From contig CAMBQP010000009.1 of NCBI GenBank assembly GCA_945869955.1, positions 1 to 55,608 on the forward strand: a stretch of DNA of 55,608 nt. The letters are read 5' to 3'. Below are positions 9,705 to 19,662 of the stretch, one piece after another. The number at the start of each line of letters is the position of its first letter. Positions within the stretch are counted from its first letter, which is position 1. This DNA comes from Schlesneria paludicola DSM 18645. GTDB lineage: Bacteria > Planctomycetota > Planctomycetia > Planctomycetales > Planctomycetaceae. Below the pieces are notes generated by a model, which was given only the letters and a program-made list of their open reading frames with translations, was not told where the DNA came from and ran no database searches. A program made the translations under genes and the position numbers.

Positions 9705-10544
9705 TCAGAGCCAGAGTTTGATTCGATCCCGCAGCTGGGGGGGCATTTTCTTCATGACGGCTCGTTCGATTTGATTGGTCGCATACCGGGTACTGAAATG
9801 CATGGCGATAATCAGTTCGTTATGGAATCGATCCGCTCGTTCGATGATGTCATCCAAATGCATATGCCCAAACTTGTAGATCTTTTCCTTGCGGTGTTCT
9901 GGCCGAAAAAAGGTTAATTCGGTGATGAGAATTTTGGCGTCGTAAAGCGGCGGATAATTGTCGAGCCCAGGTGGTGCGGTGTCACCTGTGTAGCAGACCA
10001 GCGGAGTTCGTACTTCGTGAGCCACCTCTTCTCCGGATGCCCGCAAGTCTCGGATTTCGTTTCCCGTGAGTGTCAAGTACTTCAGTTTCAGTTTCTTGCG
10101 GCGTTGCCAGACCAAGTAACCGACCGAAGGGACGGTGTGGCGGGTCTCAAAAACGGTTACGAGATGGTCGCGTGAGAGTTCGATTTCCTGGCCTGCCTTG
10201 ACGCCAATCAGGTTGCAGACCATCCGGCCTCGATCGAGTTTCTGCCAGACTTTCAGCAACCGATCCGCCCATTCCACATTTTCTTCCGGAAGATAGATGG
10301 TGGGCGGCTCCATCTTCATCATCCGACGTCTCGCGACATAGACAGGAAGAGCTGCCATATGATCAAGGTGAGCGTGGGTGATGAAAATCGTGGGCAAATT
10401 CATGAAGTCCCAGGGGCTACCCCCTAAATCGAACCCCAGCTTCAATTCAGGAATTCGCCAGTAACTTTGCACGGCGGCTCGTGAGTAGCCCTCGATGGTG
10501 AGTCCATCGTGATGCAAGGTATGAAACGGGAGATTTTCGACCAT
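9705..10544 (-). CDS. MBL-fold metallo-hydrolase, ribonuclease Z-like
   Basis: A 279-residue metallo-beta-lactamase-fold protein. THAHLDH at residues 56-62 supplies the first zinc ligands, with further ligands plausible at ETRHT, CYTGDT and the late GHMHLDD and AMHFSTRY segments. The order and the compact size resemble ElaC/RNase Z-like phosphodiesterases that process tRNA 3' ends, but the canonical Gly after the motif is replaced ([11 protein letters not shown]), and planctomycetes carry several such paralogues. It lies between speE and the oxidoreductase gene on the minus strand with gaps of about 100 bp, so it may be an independent unit. Fold secure, substrate open. Confidence 0.85.
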   Translation of the reverse strand: MVENLPFHTLHHDGLTIEGYSRAAVQSYWRIPELKLGFDLGGSPWDFMNLPTIFITHAHLDHMAALPVYVARRRMMKMEPPTIYLPEENVEWADRLLKVWQKLDRGRMVCNLIGVKAGQEIELSRDHLVTVFETRHTVPSVGYLVWQRRKKLKLKYLTLTGNEIRDLRASGEEVAHEVRTPLVCYTGDTAPPGLDNYPPLYDAKILITELTFFRPEHRKEKIYKFGHMHLDDIIERADRFHNELIIAMHFSTRYATNQIERAVMKKMPPQLRDRIKLWL

Positions 10545-10660
10545 CGCAGGATCATCCGATCAAAGTGAACGGGGCAAAATTGCCAGCGTTCGTCGCAGGT
10601 GAGTCATCGCGAAGCTGAGTCCTCGCGATGTTGGACAGCCCAAAGCTCGCAGCGGTTCGG

Positions 10661-11740
10661 TTAAAGAACTTTTACGGGCTTGTTTGTCTGAATGCTTTTT
10701 GACTCGGCATAACAGACTTTCAACGCATCCCGTGCCAATTCATCCGAGAGCAATCGAGGTGTCTCTCGGGATTTCACGGCATCGACAGCCACCTGCAATT
10801 CGGAAGTAAATGCCGAGCACCATTCTGTCCCCCCTTTCAGCTTGGGTTGCGTCACTTTTCCGCCGGAAACCACAGTCAAAGGCCGATCCTGAGCCCATTC
10901 CCCGGCAAGAGTTCCGGCGCTGTAAAGCAGTGTTGCCTTGTCGAGAAAAATCTCGAAGCCAGCTGAAAAAGCAAGACCCTCAGCGGCGATTCCACCACTC
11001 ATGCAGGAGACGGCCAGCGAGGGATCTTCGTAGAGGTACTGCGTGTGAACGTGATTGACGAATCCGTCCTGGAGAATCCCTCGTGAGAAGACCTGCTGAG
11101 GTACGCCACAAATCAAGCTGATAAAGTGATTGTCATGAATGTGCAGGTCGATCCCCCATCCTCCGAGCTTGCGGAAGTCGGACATGTCGCTGGACCATTT
11201 GGGTGAAGAAATCACGCGGCGAAAATGTGCTGCTCGCAGCTTGCCGTATTTTCCCGACGCAATCGTATCTGCCACGAATTTGAATTCGGGGAAGAATGGC
11301 AGAACTTGGGCGACCATCAATTTTCGTCCAGACTTTTTTGCCGCGGCCACCATTCGGTCCGCAGATTTGAGGTCGACCGCAATCGGCTTTTCGATCAGCA
11401 CATCTTTGCCGGCGTTCAGAGCAGCAATCGCGACTTCTTCGTGCTGGTCGTTTGGCAGACAGATGTCGATCAGATCAATATCGGGCGAGGCGAACATTTG
11501 ATGGTAGTTGTCGTAGGCGACAATTTTCGTCAGATCCAGCATGGCCCCTTTGGGGCCAAAGTTTCCCTGGATCGATGTCCAGTCACCAATCAATTTTTCC
11601 GGACTGCGTGAGCAGATCGTGGTGACGGTTCCTCCCTTGAGCTTCGAGCCCGTAATCCGTCCTGCCTCGGTAAATTTCATGGCACCGGAAAAATGAGCCC
11701 ACCCCATGAACCCAATCCCGACGATTCCAATTTTGACCAT
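10661..11740 (-). CDS. Gfo/Idh/MocA family oxidoreductase
   Basis: A 359-residue NAD(P)-dependent sugar or cyclitol dehydrogenase. The N-terminal Rossmann fold opens with KIGIVGIGFMGWAH (GxGxxG), followed by DIDLIDICLPNDQHEEVAIAAL and the family's EKPIAVDL motif, where Lys is the usual catalytic base. A C-terminal alpha/beta substrate domain follows (GGWGIDLHIHDNHFISLICG). There is no twin-arginine signal, so it is cytoplasmic. ATG at 11740 directly precedes the Rossmann strand. Planctomycetes carry dozens of these genes for unusual sugar metabolism. No linked sugar-catabolic gene identifies the substrate. Confidence 0.93.
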   Translation of the reverse strand: MVKIGIVGIGFMGWAHFSGAMKFTEAGRITGSKLKGGTVTTICSRSPEKLIGDWTSIQGNFGPKGAMLDLTKIVAYDNYHQMFASPDIDLIDICLPNDQHEEVAIAALNAGKDVLIEKPIAVDLKSADRMVAAAKKSGRKLMVAQVLPFFPEFKFVADTIASGKYGKLRAAHFRRVISSPKWSSDMSDFRKLGGWGIDLHIHDNHFISLICGVPQQVFSRGILQDGFVNHVHTQYLYEDPSLAVSCMSGGIAAEGLAFSAGFEIFLDKATLLYSAGTLAGEWAQDRPLTVVSGGKVTQPKLKGGTEWCSAFTSELQVAVDAVKSRETPRLLSDELARDALKVCYAESKSIQTNKPVKVL

Positions 11741-12225
11741 TGGTCGAATCCTTCTGCTCGGAACATATTTTCAATCACAACAGGAACGTTAGCATCCGGG
11801 TGGCGTTTGGGAAAAGCAAGCGTAAGTCGCCTGCCTAAAGGGTAAGCATCATCACCTGCCCGTTTTTTATGCATCTGATGGGTTCGGGTTCATGGGTGAG
11901 GCTGCCTGGAAACTGGGCAGTCAGTGTCGTGTTGCGAAAAGAGTCGCTTTTCTGTGGTTGGCTGTTGTTTCGGTGGTTTTTTCGCCTGCTTTCCGTGCAT
12001 GGTGGGTTGATGGTGGCTTCGATTGCTGGTTTTTAGAATTTTCCTGAATTCTCAGATTGGGCTGGATTTCTGTGGTGTTCGGCTGTTATCCTTCTGATGT
12101 CGTACTCCGGTTGACGACACGAGCAGCCAGCGGCTGCAGGGAAAGATGTCGGGGAGTCGATCCGTTGAGACCGCGCAGCAGAAAACAGGGAAGAAGAATT
12201 ACAGGACCATGAAAGGGGTGGCGGT
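11741..12225. other. Intergenic between divergent oxidoreductase and csrA (485 bp)
   Basis: No reading frame of convincing coding character is present; short minus-strand frames at 11583-11874 run antisense over the gene start and have no family resemblance. The stretch must carry the divergent promoters of the oxidoreductase gene and csrA. I saw no clear riboswitch or RNA gene. Confidence 0.5.
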
Positions 12226-12429
12226 ATGTTGGTGCTCTCTCGAAAGCCAGGCGAAAAGATCTTGATTGGTGACAACGTGACGATAACGATCGTCCGTATC
12301 GGCCCGAACACTGTTCGGATTGGCGTTGAAGCGCCGCGGGATATGAATATTGTTCGTGAAGAACTTTGCGAGCCCGCTGGCCAAATGGATGATCCCACGA
12401 GTGGGCATCACGATCATGAGTCTCTCTAA
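12226..12429 (+). CDS. csrA: Carbon storage regulator CsrA
   Basis: A 67-residue RNA-binding post-transcriptional regulator. It opens with MLVLSRKPGEKILIGDNVTITIV and continues with VRIGVEAPRDMNIVREEL, the five-strand CsrA core with the RNA-contacting VLSRK and P-x3-VxREE elements. It binds GGA-containing hairpins in mRNA leaders, affecting translation and stability. The C-terminal tail (EPAGQMDDPTSGHHDHESL) is longer than the core and His/Asp-rich. The gene stands alone, with a rho-independent terminator about 70 bp after the stop. The leader just before the ATG contains GGGGTGGCGG. No fliW or flagellar genes are adjacent in this window. Confidence 0.96.
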   Translation: MLVLSRKPGEKILIGDNVTITIVRIGPNTVRIGVEAPRDMNIVREELCEPAGQMDDPTSGHHDHESL

Positions 12430-12496
12430 TACAACAGCGTGTGATTGATCACGGGGGATATCTCTCCTGTTTTTCGATTTCAAAATCGATCATCCA

Positions 12497-12528
12497 AACC
12501 GGCGGTGCGCAGGCATCGCTGGTTTTTT
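12497..12528 (+). terminator. Rho-independent terminator after csrA
   Basis: A 12-bp stem (AACCGGCGGTGC at 12497-12508 with GCATCGCTGGTT at 12513-12524, two G-U pairs) around a GCAG loop, followed by a run of six T. It is oriented to end csrA transcription. Confidence 0.85.
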
Positions 12529-12762
12529 GCATTCTAAGTCACGAGAAATCGGGGAAGTTCTGCAGCGAGTGAATCGAGAAGGGAATGGATGAGGGGATTG
12601 GCCCTGAATCCAATTTTCCGTGACAAGATTCGTCGTGTGCTCTCAGATCGCATCCCAGGCAAAGAATGCTATAGTTTCCTTTGTAGGGTGCGAGTCGCAG
12701 ATCGGTCGCTTCTCGAGACATCCCCACGTATCTCGATTTCCTTGGTGCCGAAAGATTTCACA
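12529..12762 (+). other. Leader region before DUF1501 gene
   Basis: The frame of the DUF1501 protein stays open upstream to an ATG at 12589, but the 58 extra residues would put a basic, low-complexity stretch before the twin-arginine-like signal. It is therefore more likely untranslated leader and promoter. No RNA structure was recognised. Confidence 0.45.
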
Positions 12763-14160
12763 ATGCTGAACCTCACAGGGATTGGGTCAACTTCGACATG
12801 CGACGGAATGAGCCGTCGTGATTTTATGCAAGTTGGCACGCTGGGGGCGATTGGCCTCTCGATGGCGGACCTCGCAGCCCTTGAGGCTCGTGCTGCCGAA
12901 GGAGGCTCGTCCGGTACCAGAAAAGGGAACAACAATCGATCATGCATCATGATCTTCAATTTGGGTGCTCCCAGCCAACTGGACACATTCGATCCGAAGC
13001 CTGATGCCCCACGGGAAATTCGCGGACCTTTCCAGCCAATCGCGACAAAATCGCCAGAAATTCAGTTGAGTGAAATTTTTCCCCGGCACGCGGAGTTGGC
13101 GAATCATATTTCGTTCGTTCGCAGTTGCAATCACAATGCTCCGGCAGTTCATGATGCTGGCTGGCAGATGATGCAGACGGGGCGATTCTTCACAGGTGGA
13201 GTCAATACTCCGCATGTTGGCAGCGTGACCGCTTATCTGATGGGGCGTAAAACGGACTTGCCCCCGTTTGTCGTACTCCCCGAGCTGATGGGGTCTGGAG
13301 GAGGCAATTTACCGAATGGTCAGGCGGGGGGATTTATTGGCAAAGCGTACGATCCCTTTGCGCTCAACGCGGATCCAGCCAAAGCGGACTTTTCCGTACC
13401 GGATTTATTGCCCCCGAAGCAAATCGGCGAGGCACGATTGGATCGGCGTCGGCGATTACGCGAGGTGGTCGATCAAACCGTTTCTGGCTTTGAAAAGAGT
13501 GAAAACGCCCATTTGCTGGATAGCAGTTTTCAGTCTGCTTTCCGGATCATTTCCAGCCCCAAGGCTCGTCAGGCATTTGACCTCACGCAGGAACCCCAGT
13601 CGGTGCGTGAGCGGTATGGTATGAATCGCTTTGGGCAATGTTGTCTGCTGGCTCGACGTCTGGTTGAGGGGGGAGTCCGGTTTGTGACCATCAATACCTT
13701 CCTCACCGTCTTTAATGAAGTCACTTGGGATATTCACGGAACGCTTCCCTTCACATCCATCGAGGGGATGAAAAACATAGTCGCCCCCATGTACGATCAG
13801 GGGTACAGCGCACTGATTGAAGACCTCGTGCAACGGGGGTTACTGGAAGATACCCTTGTTTGCAATCTGGCCGAGTTTGGCCGAACACCTCGAGTGAATC
13901 CTGCTGGTGGACGGGATCATTGGCCACAATGCTGGACGGTCTATTTTGCCGGGGGCGGGGTCAAGGGGGGACGTGTGATTGGTCGGAGCGATGCAATCGG
14001 AGGCTATCCGGCTGAGCGACCCGTCACACCGCCGGATGTGGTGGCCACGATTTTTCATAGTCTTGGCTTCCAGATCGAAGATCACTTGCCAGGCCCGGCA
14101 GGACGCCCTTTTCCACTGGCGGATTCTGGAACGAAGCCGATTTTTGAATTGTTTGCCTGA
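12763..14160 (+). CDS. DUF1501 family protein, Tat-like signal
   Basis: A 465-residue member of the DUF1501 family (sulfatase/phosphatase-like fold), very common in planctomycetes. The start gives MLNLTGIGS, then a twin-arginine-like leader (MSRRDFMQVGTLGAIGLSMADL) for export in folded form. Family motifs are IMIFNLGAPSQLDTFDPKP near the N-terminus, ISFVRSCNHNAPAVHDAGWQMM, the NTPHVGSVTAY region and, near the C-terminus, LAEFGRTPRVNPAGGRDHWPQCWTVYFAGGGVKGG with RPVTPPDVVATIFHSLG. Function is not established; family members usually travel with DUF1549/DUF1553 cytochrome-like proteins, but here the nearest such gene is about 18 kb away. A second, diverged DUF1501 gene lies 2 kb downstream. Confidence 0.93.
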   Translation: MLNLTGIGSTSTCDGMSRRDFMQVGTLGAIGLSMADLAALEARAAEGGSSGTRKGNNNRSCIMIFNLGAPSQLDTFDPKPDAPREIRGPFQPIATKSPEIQLSEIFPRHAELANHISFVRSCNHNAPAVHDAGWQMMQTGRFFTGGVNTPHVGSVTAYLMGRKTDLPPFVVLPELMGSGGGNLPNGQAGGFIGKAYDPFALNADPAKADFSVPDLLPPKQIGEARLDRRRRLREVVDQTVSGFEKSENAHLLDSSFQSAFRIISSPKARQAFDLTQEPQSVRERYGMNRFGQCCLLARRLVEGGVRFVTINTFLTVFNEVTWDIHGTLPFTSIEGMKNIVAPMYDQGYSALIEDLVQRGLLEDTLVCNLAEFGRTPRVNPAGGRDHWPQCWTVYFAGGGVKGGRVIGRSDAIGGYPAERPVTPPDVVATIFHSLGFQIEDHLPGPAGRPFPLADSGTKPIFELFA

Positions 14161-14377
14161 CGGGAATGGTCCTGACCGTGCCCCGGCTTGATCGTTTTGC
14201 CTTTAATCGACTCAAAACCTTACAATAAAACGTGTTGCAACTGATCTAGGATAGATTGGCCAGTGAATCTATACTGACATCACGTGGGGTTTATGCCATC
14301 GAAGATCGTGTTTCCTATTTTGATTTTCTCGCTGCCAAAGAGCGGAAGCATTTTTGGAGTTCCATTGGGGCCTGTTC

Positions 14378-14821
14378 ATGATGAATCCGGAGAAATCGCG
14401 ACCGTTGACTCGATTTTGGCTGGGATCAACTCTCTCGATCCTCTTGATCGCTCAGTCGTTGACCATGACGGGTTGTGTCAGTCGTCGGATGACGATTGTG
14501 TCCAATCCTCCTGGAGCCATGGCATTGCTCGATGGAAAAGAAATCGGCTATACGCCTGCTTCTGCCGACTTTCTGTGGTACGGAACTCGTCAGGTGACGC
14601 TGATCAAGGATGGCTTTGAAACAAAAACGGATATGGTCACGGTTTCGGCACCTTGGTATCAGTGGCCGGTGATCGAGTTCTTCGCGGATAATTTTTCACC
14701 GACGCGGGTCACGGATCGGCGGATCTTCAATTTTAATCTGCAGCCTCGTCAGATGATTCCTGATGAAGAACTGCGTTCTCGGGCAAGGCAACTGCGGAGC
14801 GAAGCACAATTGGGACAGTGA
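14378..14821 (+). CDS. PEGA-domain lipoprotein
   Basis: A 147-residue predicted lipoprotein. The N-terminal hydrophobic segment ends in a lipobox-like LTMTGC, making C33 the lipidated residue. The mature part begins with a PEGA-type domain (MTIVSNPPGAMALLDGKEIGYTPASADFLWYGTRQVTLIKDGFE), a beta-rich surface module. A short tail of charged helix follows. Two adjacent ATGs (14378 and 14381) are possible; in-frame codons further upstream would put non-hydrophobic residues before the signal. It stands alone, convergent with aroC. PEGA lipoproteins are widespread in planctomycetes and their role, probably cell-envelope binding, is unknown. Confidence 0.87.
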   Translation: MMNPEKSRPLTRFWLGSTLSILLIAQSLTMTGCVSRRMTIVSNPPGAMALLDGKEIGYTPASADFLWYGTRQVTLIKDGFETKTDMVTVSAPWYQWPVIEFFADNFSPTRVTDRRIFNFNLQPRQMIPDEELRSRARQLRSEAQLGQ

Positions 14822-14930
14822 TCCCAAACTCACTTTGGTCCCGCAGTTGTGCAGCGAAGGGATTTCATGCGACCTCAAACGCGAACAGCGAAGCGGGCCT
14901 CGCCTGATTTTCTCATTAATTCTGCGGCAA

Positions 14931-16052
14931 CTAGGCGACTTGACCGCGCCACCGCAGCCAGTGATCGGCCAGTACGATTGCCACCATGGCTTCGGCCATC
15001 GGAATGAACCTTGGGAGCAGGCAGGGGTCATGACGACCCTTGGTACGGATCGTCGTGGGTTCTACGAGATCTGTCACCGTTGGTTGTTCAATCGGCAGAC
15101 TGCTGGTCGGTTTGACTGCAGCTCTCAGCACGATCGGCAGTCCTGACGTGATTCCGCCGAGCATTCCTCCGTGCCGATTCGACTTGGTGGTGATTCCAGC
15201 CTTCTCGTTTTGCGGGTTTAAAGCGGGGATGAAATGGTCGTTATTCTCGCTGCCGCGCATCGCGACGCAGCCAAAACCAATACCGTATTCGACACCCATT
15301 ACTGCGGGTAGACTGAATAAGGCTTTGGCGAGATCGGCTTTAATTTTGTCGAAGACCGGTTCACCAAGGCCTGCGGGAATGTTGGTCGCCACAATTTCCG
15401 CTGCACCACCAATCGAATCTCCTTCTTTGCGGATCTGTTCGATCAATTCAATCATTTTGGCGGCTGCAGACAAATCGGGGCAGCGAATGATATTCGGCTC
15501 ACCATTCGGCAGTGTTTCGACCTGTGCCAAGGTTATACTGGCGGGGTTGTCGATTTGGGCCTTGATGGGACCAACTTGCGTTACATAACCGACGACACGA
15601 CCATCGAATGCCTGTTGCAGGATTTTTTTGGCGACGACGCCTGCCGCAACACGAACCGTGGTCTCACGCGCACTGGATCGGCCACCACCACGGTAATCTC
15701 GGAATCCATACTTGGCATCAAAACTGTGGTCGGCGTGTCCGGGGCGGTAGATATGCTGGATATTGCCATAATCCTTGCTCCGCTGGTCCTGGTTACGAAT
15801 CAGGATCGCCAGGCTGGTTCCCGTCGTACGTCCCTCGAACACACCTGAAAGGATTTCCGGCGTGTCCGACTCGTCACGTTGGGTCACAATATGGCTTTGC
15901 CCCGGACGGCGACGGTTCAGATCGAATTGCAGTTCTTCCACTGACAGCGAAATCCCTGGTGGAACCCCGTCAATGATGACTACGTTAGCCGGCCCGTGGC
16001 TTTCGCCTGCGGTTGTGACTCGAAATGCCTGACCAAATGAATTTCCTGCCAT
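14931..16052 (-). CDS. aroC: Chorismate synthase
   Basis: A 373-residue FMN-dependent chorismate synthase, the last step of the shikimate pathway (EPSP to chorismate). All signature blocks are present: FRVTTAGESHGPANVV at the N-terminus, RRRPGQSHIVTQRDESD, the YRGGGRSSARETTVRVAAGVVAKK block, GCVAMRGSENND, NRHGGMLGGITSGLPIVLR, and the C-terminal RHDPCLLPRFIPMAEAM. The ATG at 16052 fits the family N-terminus (MAGNSFGQ); the frame is open further upstream but the extension has no family character. It stands alone between two DUF1501 genes with no other aromatic-pathway gene nearby. Confidence 0.97.
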   Translation of the reverse strand: MAGNSFGQAFRVTTAGESHGPANVVIIDGVPPGISLSVEELQFDLNRRRPGQSHIVTQRDESDTPEILSGVFEGRTTGTSLAILIRNQDQRSKDYGNIQHIYRPGHADHSFDAKYGFRDYRGGGRSSARETTVRVAAGVVAKKILQQAFDGRVVGYVTQVGPIKAQIDNPASITLAQVETLPNGEPNIIRCPDLSAAAKMIELIEQIRKEGDSIGGAAEIVATNIPAGLGEPVFDKIKADLAKALFSLPAVMGVEYGIGFGCVAMRGSENNDHFIPALNPQNEKAGITTKSNRHGGMLGGITSGLPIVLRAAVKPTSSLPIEQPTVTDLVEPTTIRTKGRHDPCLLPRFIPMAEAMVAIVLADHWLRWRGQVA

Positions 16053-16287
16053 AGTGCGACTTAGTATACCGCATCCGATCGCCACGGTCAGTTTCGCCAG
16101 GGGGGCGGCTTGCGATTTTTTTCGAATTGAGGAATCCTTGCGCCGACAAATCCTCAAATCAGAATTGTTCGCATGATCGACGCCGTGAGTGGTTTTCGGC
16201 ATAATCCATTGTGTATGCCGAACGTTGCTTCTCGTTGAGGTTGACGAGAAAACCGCGCAAGCCGGTCAATGAAAGCCAGTGAAAGTC

Positions 16288-17763
16288 ATGAGCATCACCC
16301 CTTCTGATCCGTCGCGGTTGTTTTGTGCCCCTCCGCTTTCGGCACCGATCTCGCGCCGTGACCTCCTGTCTCGTGTTGGCATGGGATTCGGCGGGATCGC
16401 CCTGGCGGATCTGCTCGGATCCGGCCAGGCTCTTGCGGCGAGCGGAAAAGCACTTCCGGATTTTCATCATGCACCGACTGCCAAGCGGGTGATTTACCTC
16501 TTTCAAAGTGGTGGACCATCGCAGTTGGAAACGTTTGATTACAAGCCGATCTTGAACGAGCGGCAGGGAGAACCGTTGCCCGATTCTGTTCGACAGGGTC
16601 AGCGACTAACGGGGATGTCGGGGAATCAGTCTTCGCTTCCGTTAGCCGGTTCGCTCTTCAAGTTTGCCCAGCATGGCCAATCGGGGGCGTGGCTCAGTGA
16701 ACTGTTGCCGCATACCGCCAAGGTTGCTGATGAACTTGCGATTATCCGCTCGATGACGACCGAAGCGATTAATCACGATCCCGCGATTACGTTTCTGCAA
16801 ACGGGCAATCAACTGTCAGGGCGACCGAGCATCGGAGCCTGGCTGTCTTATGGCTTGGGGAGCGACAACGAGAATCTACCGGCTTTCGTCGTATTGATTA
16901 CTAAAGGGAAAGCGGACCAACCGTTGTATTCCCGACTTTGGGGGACCGGCTTTTTGCCGTCAAACTACCAGGGTGTGCAATTCCGGTCGGGGAAAGAGCA
17001 AGTGCTCTATCTGAACAATCCTGCAGGAGTCGATCGCAACAGCCGCCGCCAGATGTTGGACCGATTGCAGGACCTGCACGAGCTTGAACTCGCTTCGACC
17101 GGAGACGCCGAAATCGCGACGAGAATCGCTCAGTACGAGATGGCGTTTCGGATGCAGGCGAGTGTCCCCGAGGTAACCGATCTCGCGACCGAACCGGCTC
17201 ATATTTTTGACCTGTATGGTCCCGATTCCCGGCAGCCGGGAACCTTTGCCGCGAATTGCCTGCTGGCCCGTCGACTGGCCGAGCGAGGGGTGAAGTTCAT
17301 TCAGCTTTATCATCAGGGATGGGATCAACATGGCGGATTGCCCAATGGAATTAAGACGCAGTGCCGCGAGACAGATCAGCCTGCCGCAGCCCTGCTCACC
17401 GATCTCAAACAACGCGGCCTGCTCGACGAGACCCTCGTCATCTGGGGTGGCGAATTTGGCCGGACGAATTATTCCCAGGGGAAGTTAACCGCCACGGACT
17501 ATGGCCGAGATCACCATCCCCGCTGCTTCAGTATGTGGATGGCGGGAGGGGGGATTCAAGGGGGAACTGTCCACGGAGAGACGTGTCCGTTCGGATACAA
17601 CGTCGTGAAAGATGAAGTGAAAGTTCGTGATTTTCACGCGACGCTCTTGCATCTGCTGGGAATCGACCATGAACGCTTCTCGCACAAATTTCAAGGGCTC
17701 GATGCCCGGCTGACGGGTGTTGAAGAATCGCGAGTGATCACCGAAATTTTGAAACGTGCATGA
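16288..17763 (+). CDS. DUF1501 family protein, second copy
   Basis: A 491-residue exported DUF1501 protein. ATG at 16288 gives MSITPSD (a GTG nine bases upstream is also possible), followed by an [22 protein letters not shown] leader with twin arginines. Family blocks are [81 protein letters not shown] and [21 protein letters not shown]. Compared with the copy at 12.8-14.2 kb it retains the WDQHG and GRDHH segments typical of the longer subgroup, so the two are not a recent duplication. Its stop overlaps the next start by ATGA, implying coupled translation with the gamma-glutamyltransferase. Function not established. Confidence 0.93.
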   Translation: MSITPSDPSRLFCAPPLSAPISRRDLLSRVGMGFGGIALADLLGSGQALAASGKALPDFHHAPTAKRVIYLFQSGGPSQLETFDYKPILNERQGEPLPDSVRQGQRLTGMSGNQSSLPLAGSLFKFAQHGQSGAWLSELLPHTAKVADELAIIRSMTTEAINHDPAITFLQTGNQLSGRPSIGAWLSYGLGSDNENLPAFVVLITKGKADQPLYSRLWGTGFLPSNYQGVQFRSGKEQVLYLNNPAGVDRNSRRQMLDRLQDLHELELASTGDAEIATRIAQYEMAFRMQASVPEVTDLATEPAHIFDLYGPDSRQPGTFAANCLLARRLAERGVKFIQLYHQGWDQHGGLPNGIKTQCRETDQPAAALLTDLKQRGLLDETLVIWGGEFGRTNYSQGKLTATDYGRDHHPRCFSMWMAGGGIQGGTVHGETCPFGYNVVKDEVKVRDFHATLLHLLGIDHERFSHKFQGLDARLTGVEESRVITEILKRA

Positions 17764-19592
17764 CCCATGGCAACTCCCGTTTGTCCTTCCACTTGGAACC
17801 GACTCATCCCATGAATCCCTTTCGGCCCCATGGCATTTCCCCCCGGTACTGGCAAGCATTCGTATTTCGCTTGTTCGGTTGTTGGGGTTTGTTCGGTGAT
17901 TGGGCTCTTGTTTGTTGTGGAGCGTTGACGATGACGGGTTTCGCCGCTGAGTATGATCGCCCTGCCGGGATGCCCGCTCAAAGTCGATCGATGGTCTTGG
18001 CTCGTCATGGGATGGTAGCTACCAGCCATCCTGCTGCGGCCCAAGTCGGTCTGGATGTGTTGCGAAATGGTGGGAATGCCGTTGATGCGGCGCTCGCGAC
18101 AAATGCGATGCTCGGTGTGGTTGAGCCGATGAGTTGCGGGATTGGTGGCGATCTGTTCGCCATTGTCTACGAGGCAAAAACGGGGCGACTTTACGGACTG
18201 AATGCCTCGGGGCGAAGCCCGAAAACACTCACACGACAAGTTTTTCACGACAAACAATTGACCGAAATCCCGATCAGGGGACCGTTGTCGTGGTCGGTTC
18301 CCGGTTGCGTCGATGGCTGGCACGAACTGAACCAACGATTCGGCACCAAGGCGTTGTCGGAACTGCTGCAGGCCTCGATTACTGCGGCAGAAGCAGGCTA
18401 TCCGGTTTCCGAATTGATTGCGGCAGGTTGGGGTGGGTCGCAGCAGGAACTGAAGAAATGGCCCGACTCGACCAGGGTCTATCTTCCGGACGGGCGGGCG
18501 CCACGGACGGGGGAAATTGTCCGATTGCCGGAACTGGCCGCCAGCTATCGCTTGATTGCCGCACAGGGGAGAGACGCGTTTTATCGTGGTTCGATTGCAG
18601 CGGAAATTGACCGATTTAGTCGCGCGAACGGGGGGTATCTCACGGGTGCGGATCTGGCCGAGCATACCAGCGAGTGGGTTGAACCGGTCTCGACCACTTA
18701 CCGAGGCTATGCTGTCTGGGAGCTTCCTCCGAACGGGCAGGGGATTGCGGCACTCCAAATGTTGAATCTGCTGGAACCATTCGACTTGAAATCGCTGGGT
18801 CCGAAGAGTGCCGAGTATGTCCATTTGTTTGTTGAAGCAAAAAAGCTGGCTTTTGCAGATCGAGCCCGTTTTTATGCGGATCCGGCATTTGCGAAATTGC
18901 CGACAGCGGAACTGATTTCGAAGGAATATGCCGATCGTCGTCGGCATCGAATTCAGCGTGACCGGGCGGCGACGGATGTTCCCGCTGGGGATCCGAAACT
19001 GGAACACGTTGATACCGTCTATCTGACGGTTGTGGATCAGGATCGGAATTGCTGTTCGCTGATTCAAAGCTTGTATTACGGATTCGGATCGAACGTCGTC
19101 CCCGGAAATGTCGGATTCGCCTTGCAGAATCGTGGTCAGTTGTTTTCGCTGACCGACGATCATCTCAATCGTTTGGAACCGGGGAAACGTCCTTTTCATA
19201 CGATCATTCCCGCCATGGTTACGAAAGAGGGGCGGCCCTGTTTTTCGTTTGGCGTGATGGGGGGCGATATGCAGGCACAAGGGCACGTCAGCCTGCTGGT
19301 GAATATGCTCGATTTCGGCATGAATGTGCAGGCTGCAGGGGATGCGGCCCGAATTCGTCACGGCGGCAGTGCCACACCGACGGGAATTGCGGAATCACCA
19401 GGGGGTGGCACGGTGTACCTCGAAAGTGGTTTTCCCGCGTCGACTCGCGAGCAACTGCGGGGAATGGGGCATCAGCTGGCGGAAGATAAGGGTGGTTTTG
19501 GCGGCTATCAGGGGATCTGGATCGATTGGGAGCACGGGGTGCTGCAAGGGGGCTCTGATCCACGCAAAGATGGTGCTGCGGTGGGCTACTGA
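17760..19592 (+). CDS. ggt: Gamma-glutamyltransferase (glutathione hydrolase)
   Basis: A 610-residue Ntn-hydrolase that cleaves or transfers gamma-glutamyl groups from glutathione and related peptides, normally exported and self-processed into two subunits. A hydrophobic N-terminal segment (about residues 35-60) is a plausible signal. Conserved stretches are [54 protein letters not shown] and the processing site [10 protein letters not shown], where T419 aligns with the catalytic threonine of E. coli GGT (TTHYSVVD). [22 protein letters not shown] is the typical C-terminal block. ATG at 17760 overlaps the DUF1501 stop; an alternative ATG at 17811 would leave a shorter leader. The pairing with a DUF1501 gene has no obvious explanation. 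Confidence 0.92.
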   Translation: MTHGNSRLSFHLEPTHPMNPFRPHGISPRYWQAFVFRLFGCWGLFGDWALVCCGALTMTGFAAEYDRPAGMPAQSRSMVLARHGMVATSHPAAAQVGLDVLRNGGNAVDAALATNAMLGVVEPMSCGIGGDLFAIVYEAKTGRLYGLNASGRSPKTLTRQVFHDKQLTEIPIRGPLSWSVPGCVDGWHELNQRFGTKALSELLQASITAAEAGYPVSELIAAGWGGSQQELKKWPDSTRVYLPDGRAPRTGEIVRLPELAASYRLIAAQGRDAFYRGSIAAEIDRFSRANGGYLTGADLAEHTSEWVEPVSTTYRGYAVWELPPNGQGIAALQMLNLLEPFDLKSLGPKSAEYVHLFVEAKKLAFADRARFYADPAFAKLPTAELISKEYADRRRHRIQRDRAATDVPAGDPKLEHVDTVYLTVVDQDRNCCSLIQSLYYGFGSNVVPGNVGFALQNRGQLFSLTDDHLNRLEPGKRPFHTIIPAMVTKEGRPCFSFGVMGGDMQAQGHVSLLVNMLDFGMNVQAAGDAARIRHGGSATPTGIAESPGGGTVYLESGFPASTREQLRGMGHQLAEDKGGFGGYQGIWIDWEHGVLQGGSDPRKDGAAVGY

Positions 19593-19620
19593 CAGGGAAT
19601 CCCCCCTATCCGCCGCTTTC

Positions 19621-19647
19621 AGGTTCAACGACAAACCAAGTGCGCGG
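19621..19647 (+). repeat. Left terminal inverted repeat of the ISL3 element
   Basis: 27 bp; 26 of 27 positions match the complement of the right end at 20310-20336. The only difference is A versus G at position 7. Confidence 0.9.
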
Positions 19648-19662
19648 GCTTCAAACTCGGGT

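Noticed and set aside
12589-12762. N-terminal extension of the first DUF1501 protein
   Set aside because: It would bury the twin-arginine-like signal behind 58 residues of non-family sequence; the internal ATG at 12763 fits better.
17691-19361. Long minus-strand open frame (556 codons) opposite gamma-glutamyltransferase
   Set aside because: It is antisense to a clearly conserved enzyme, rich in Arg and Pro and without family resemblance, so an artefact of codon bias.
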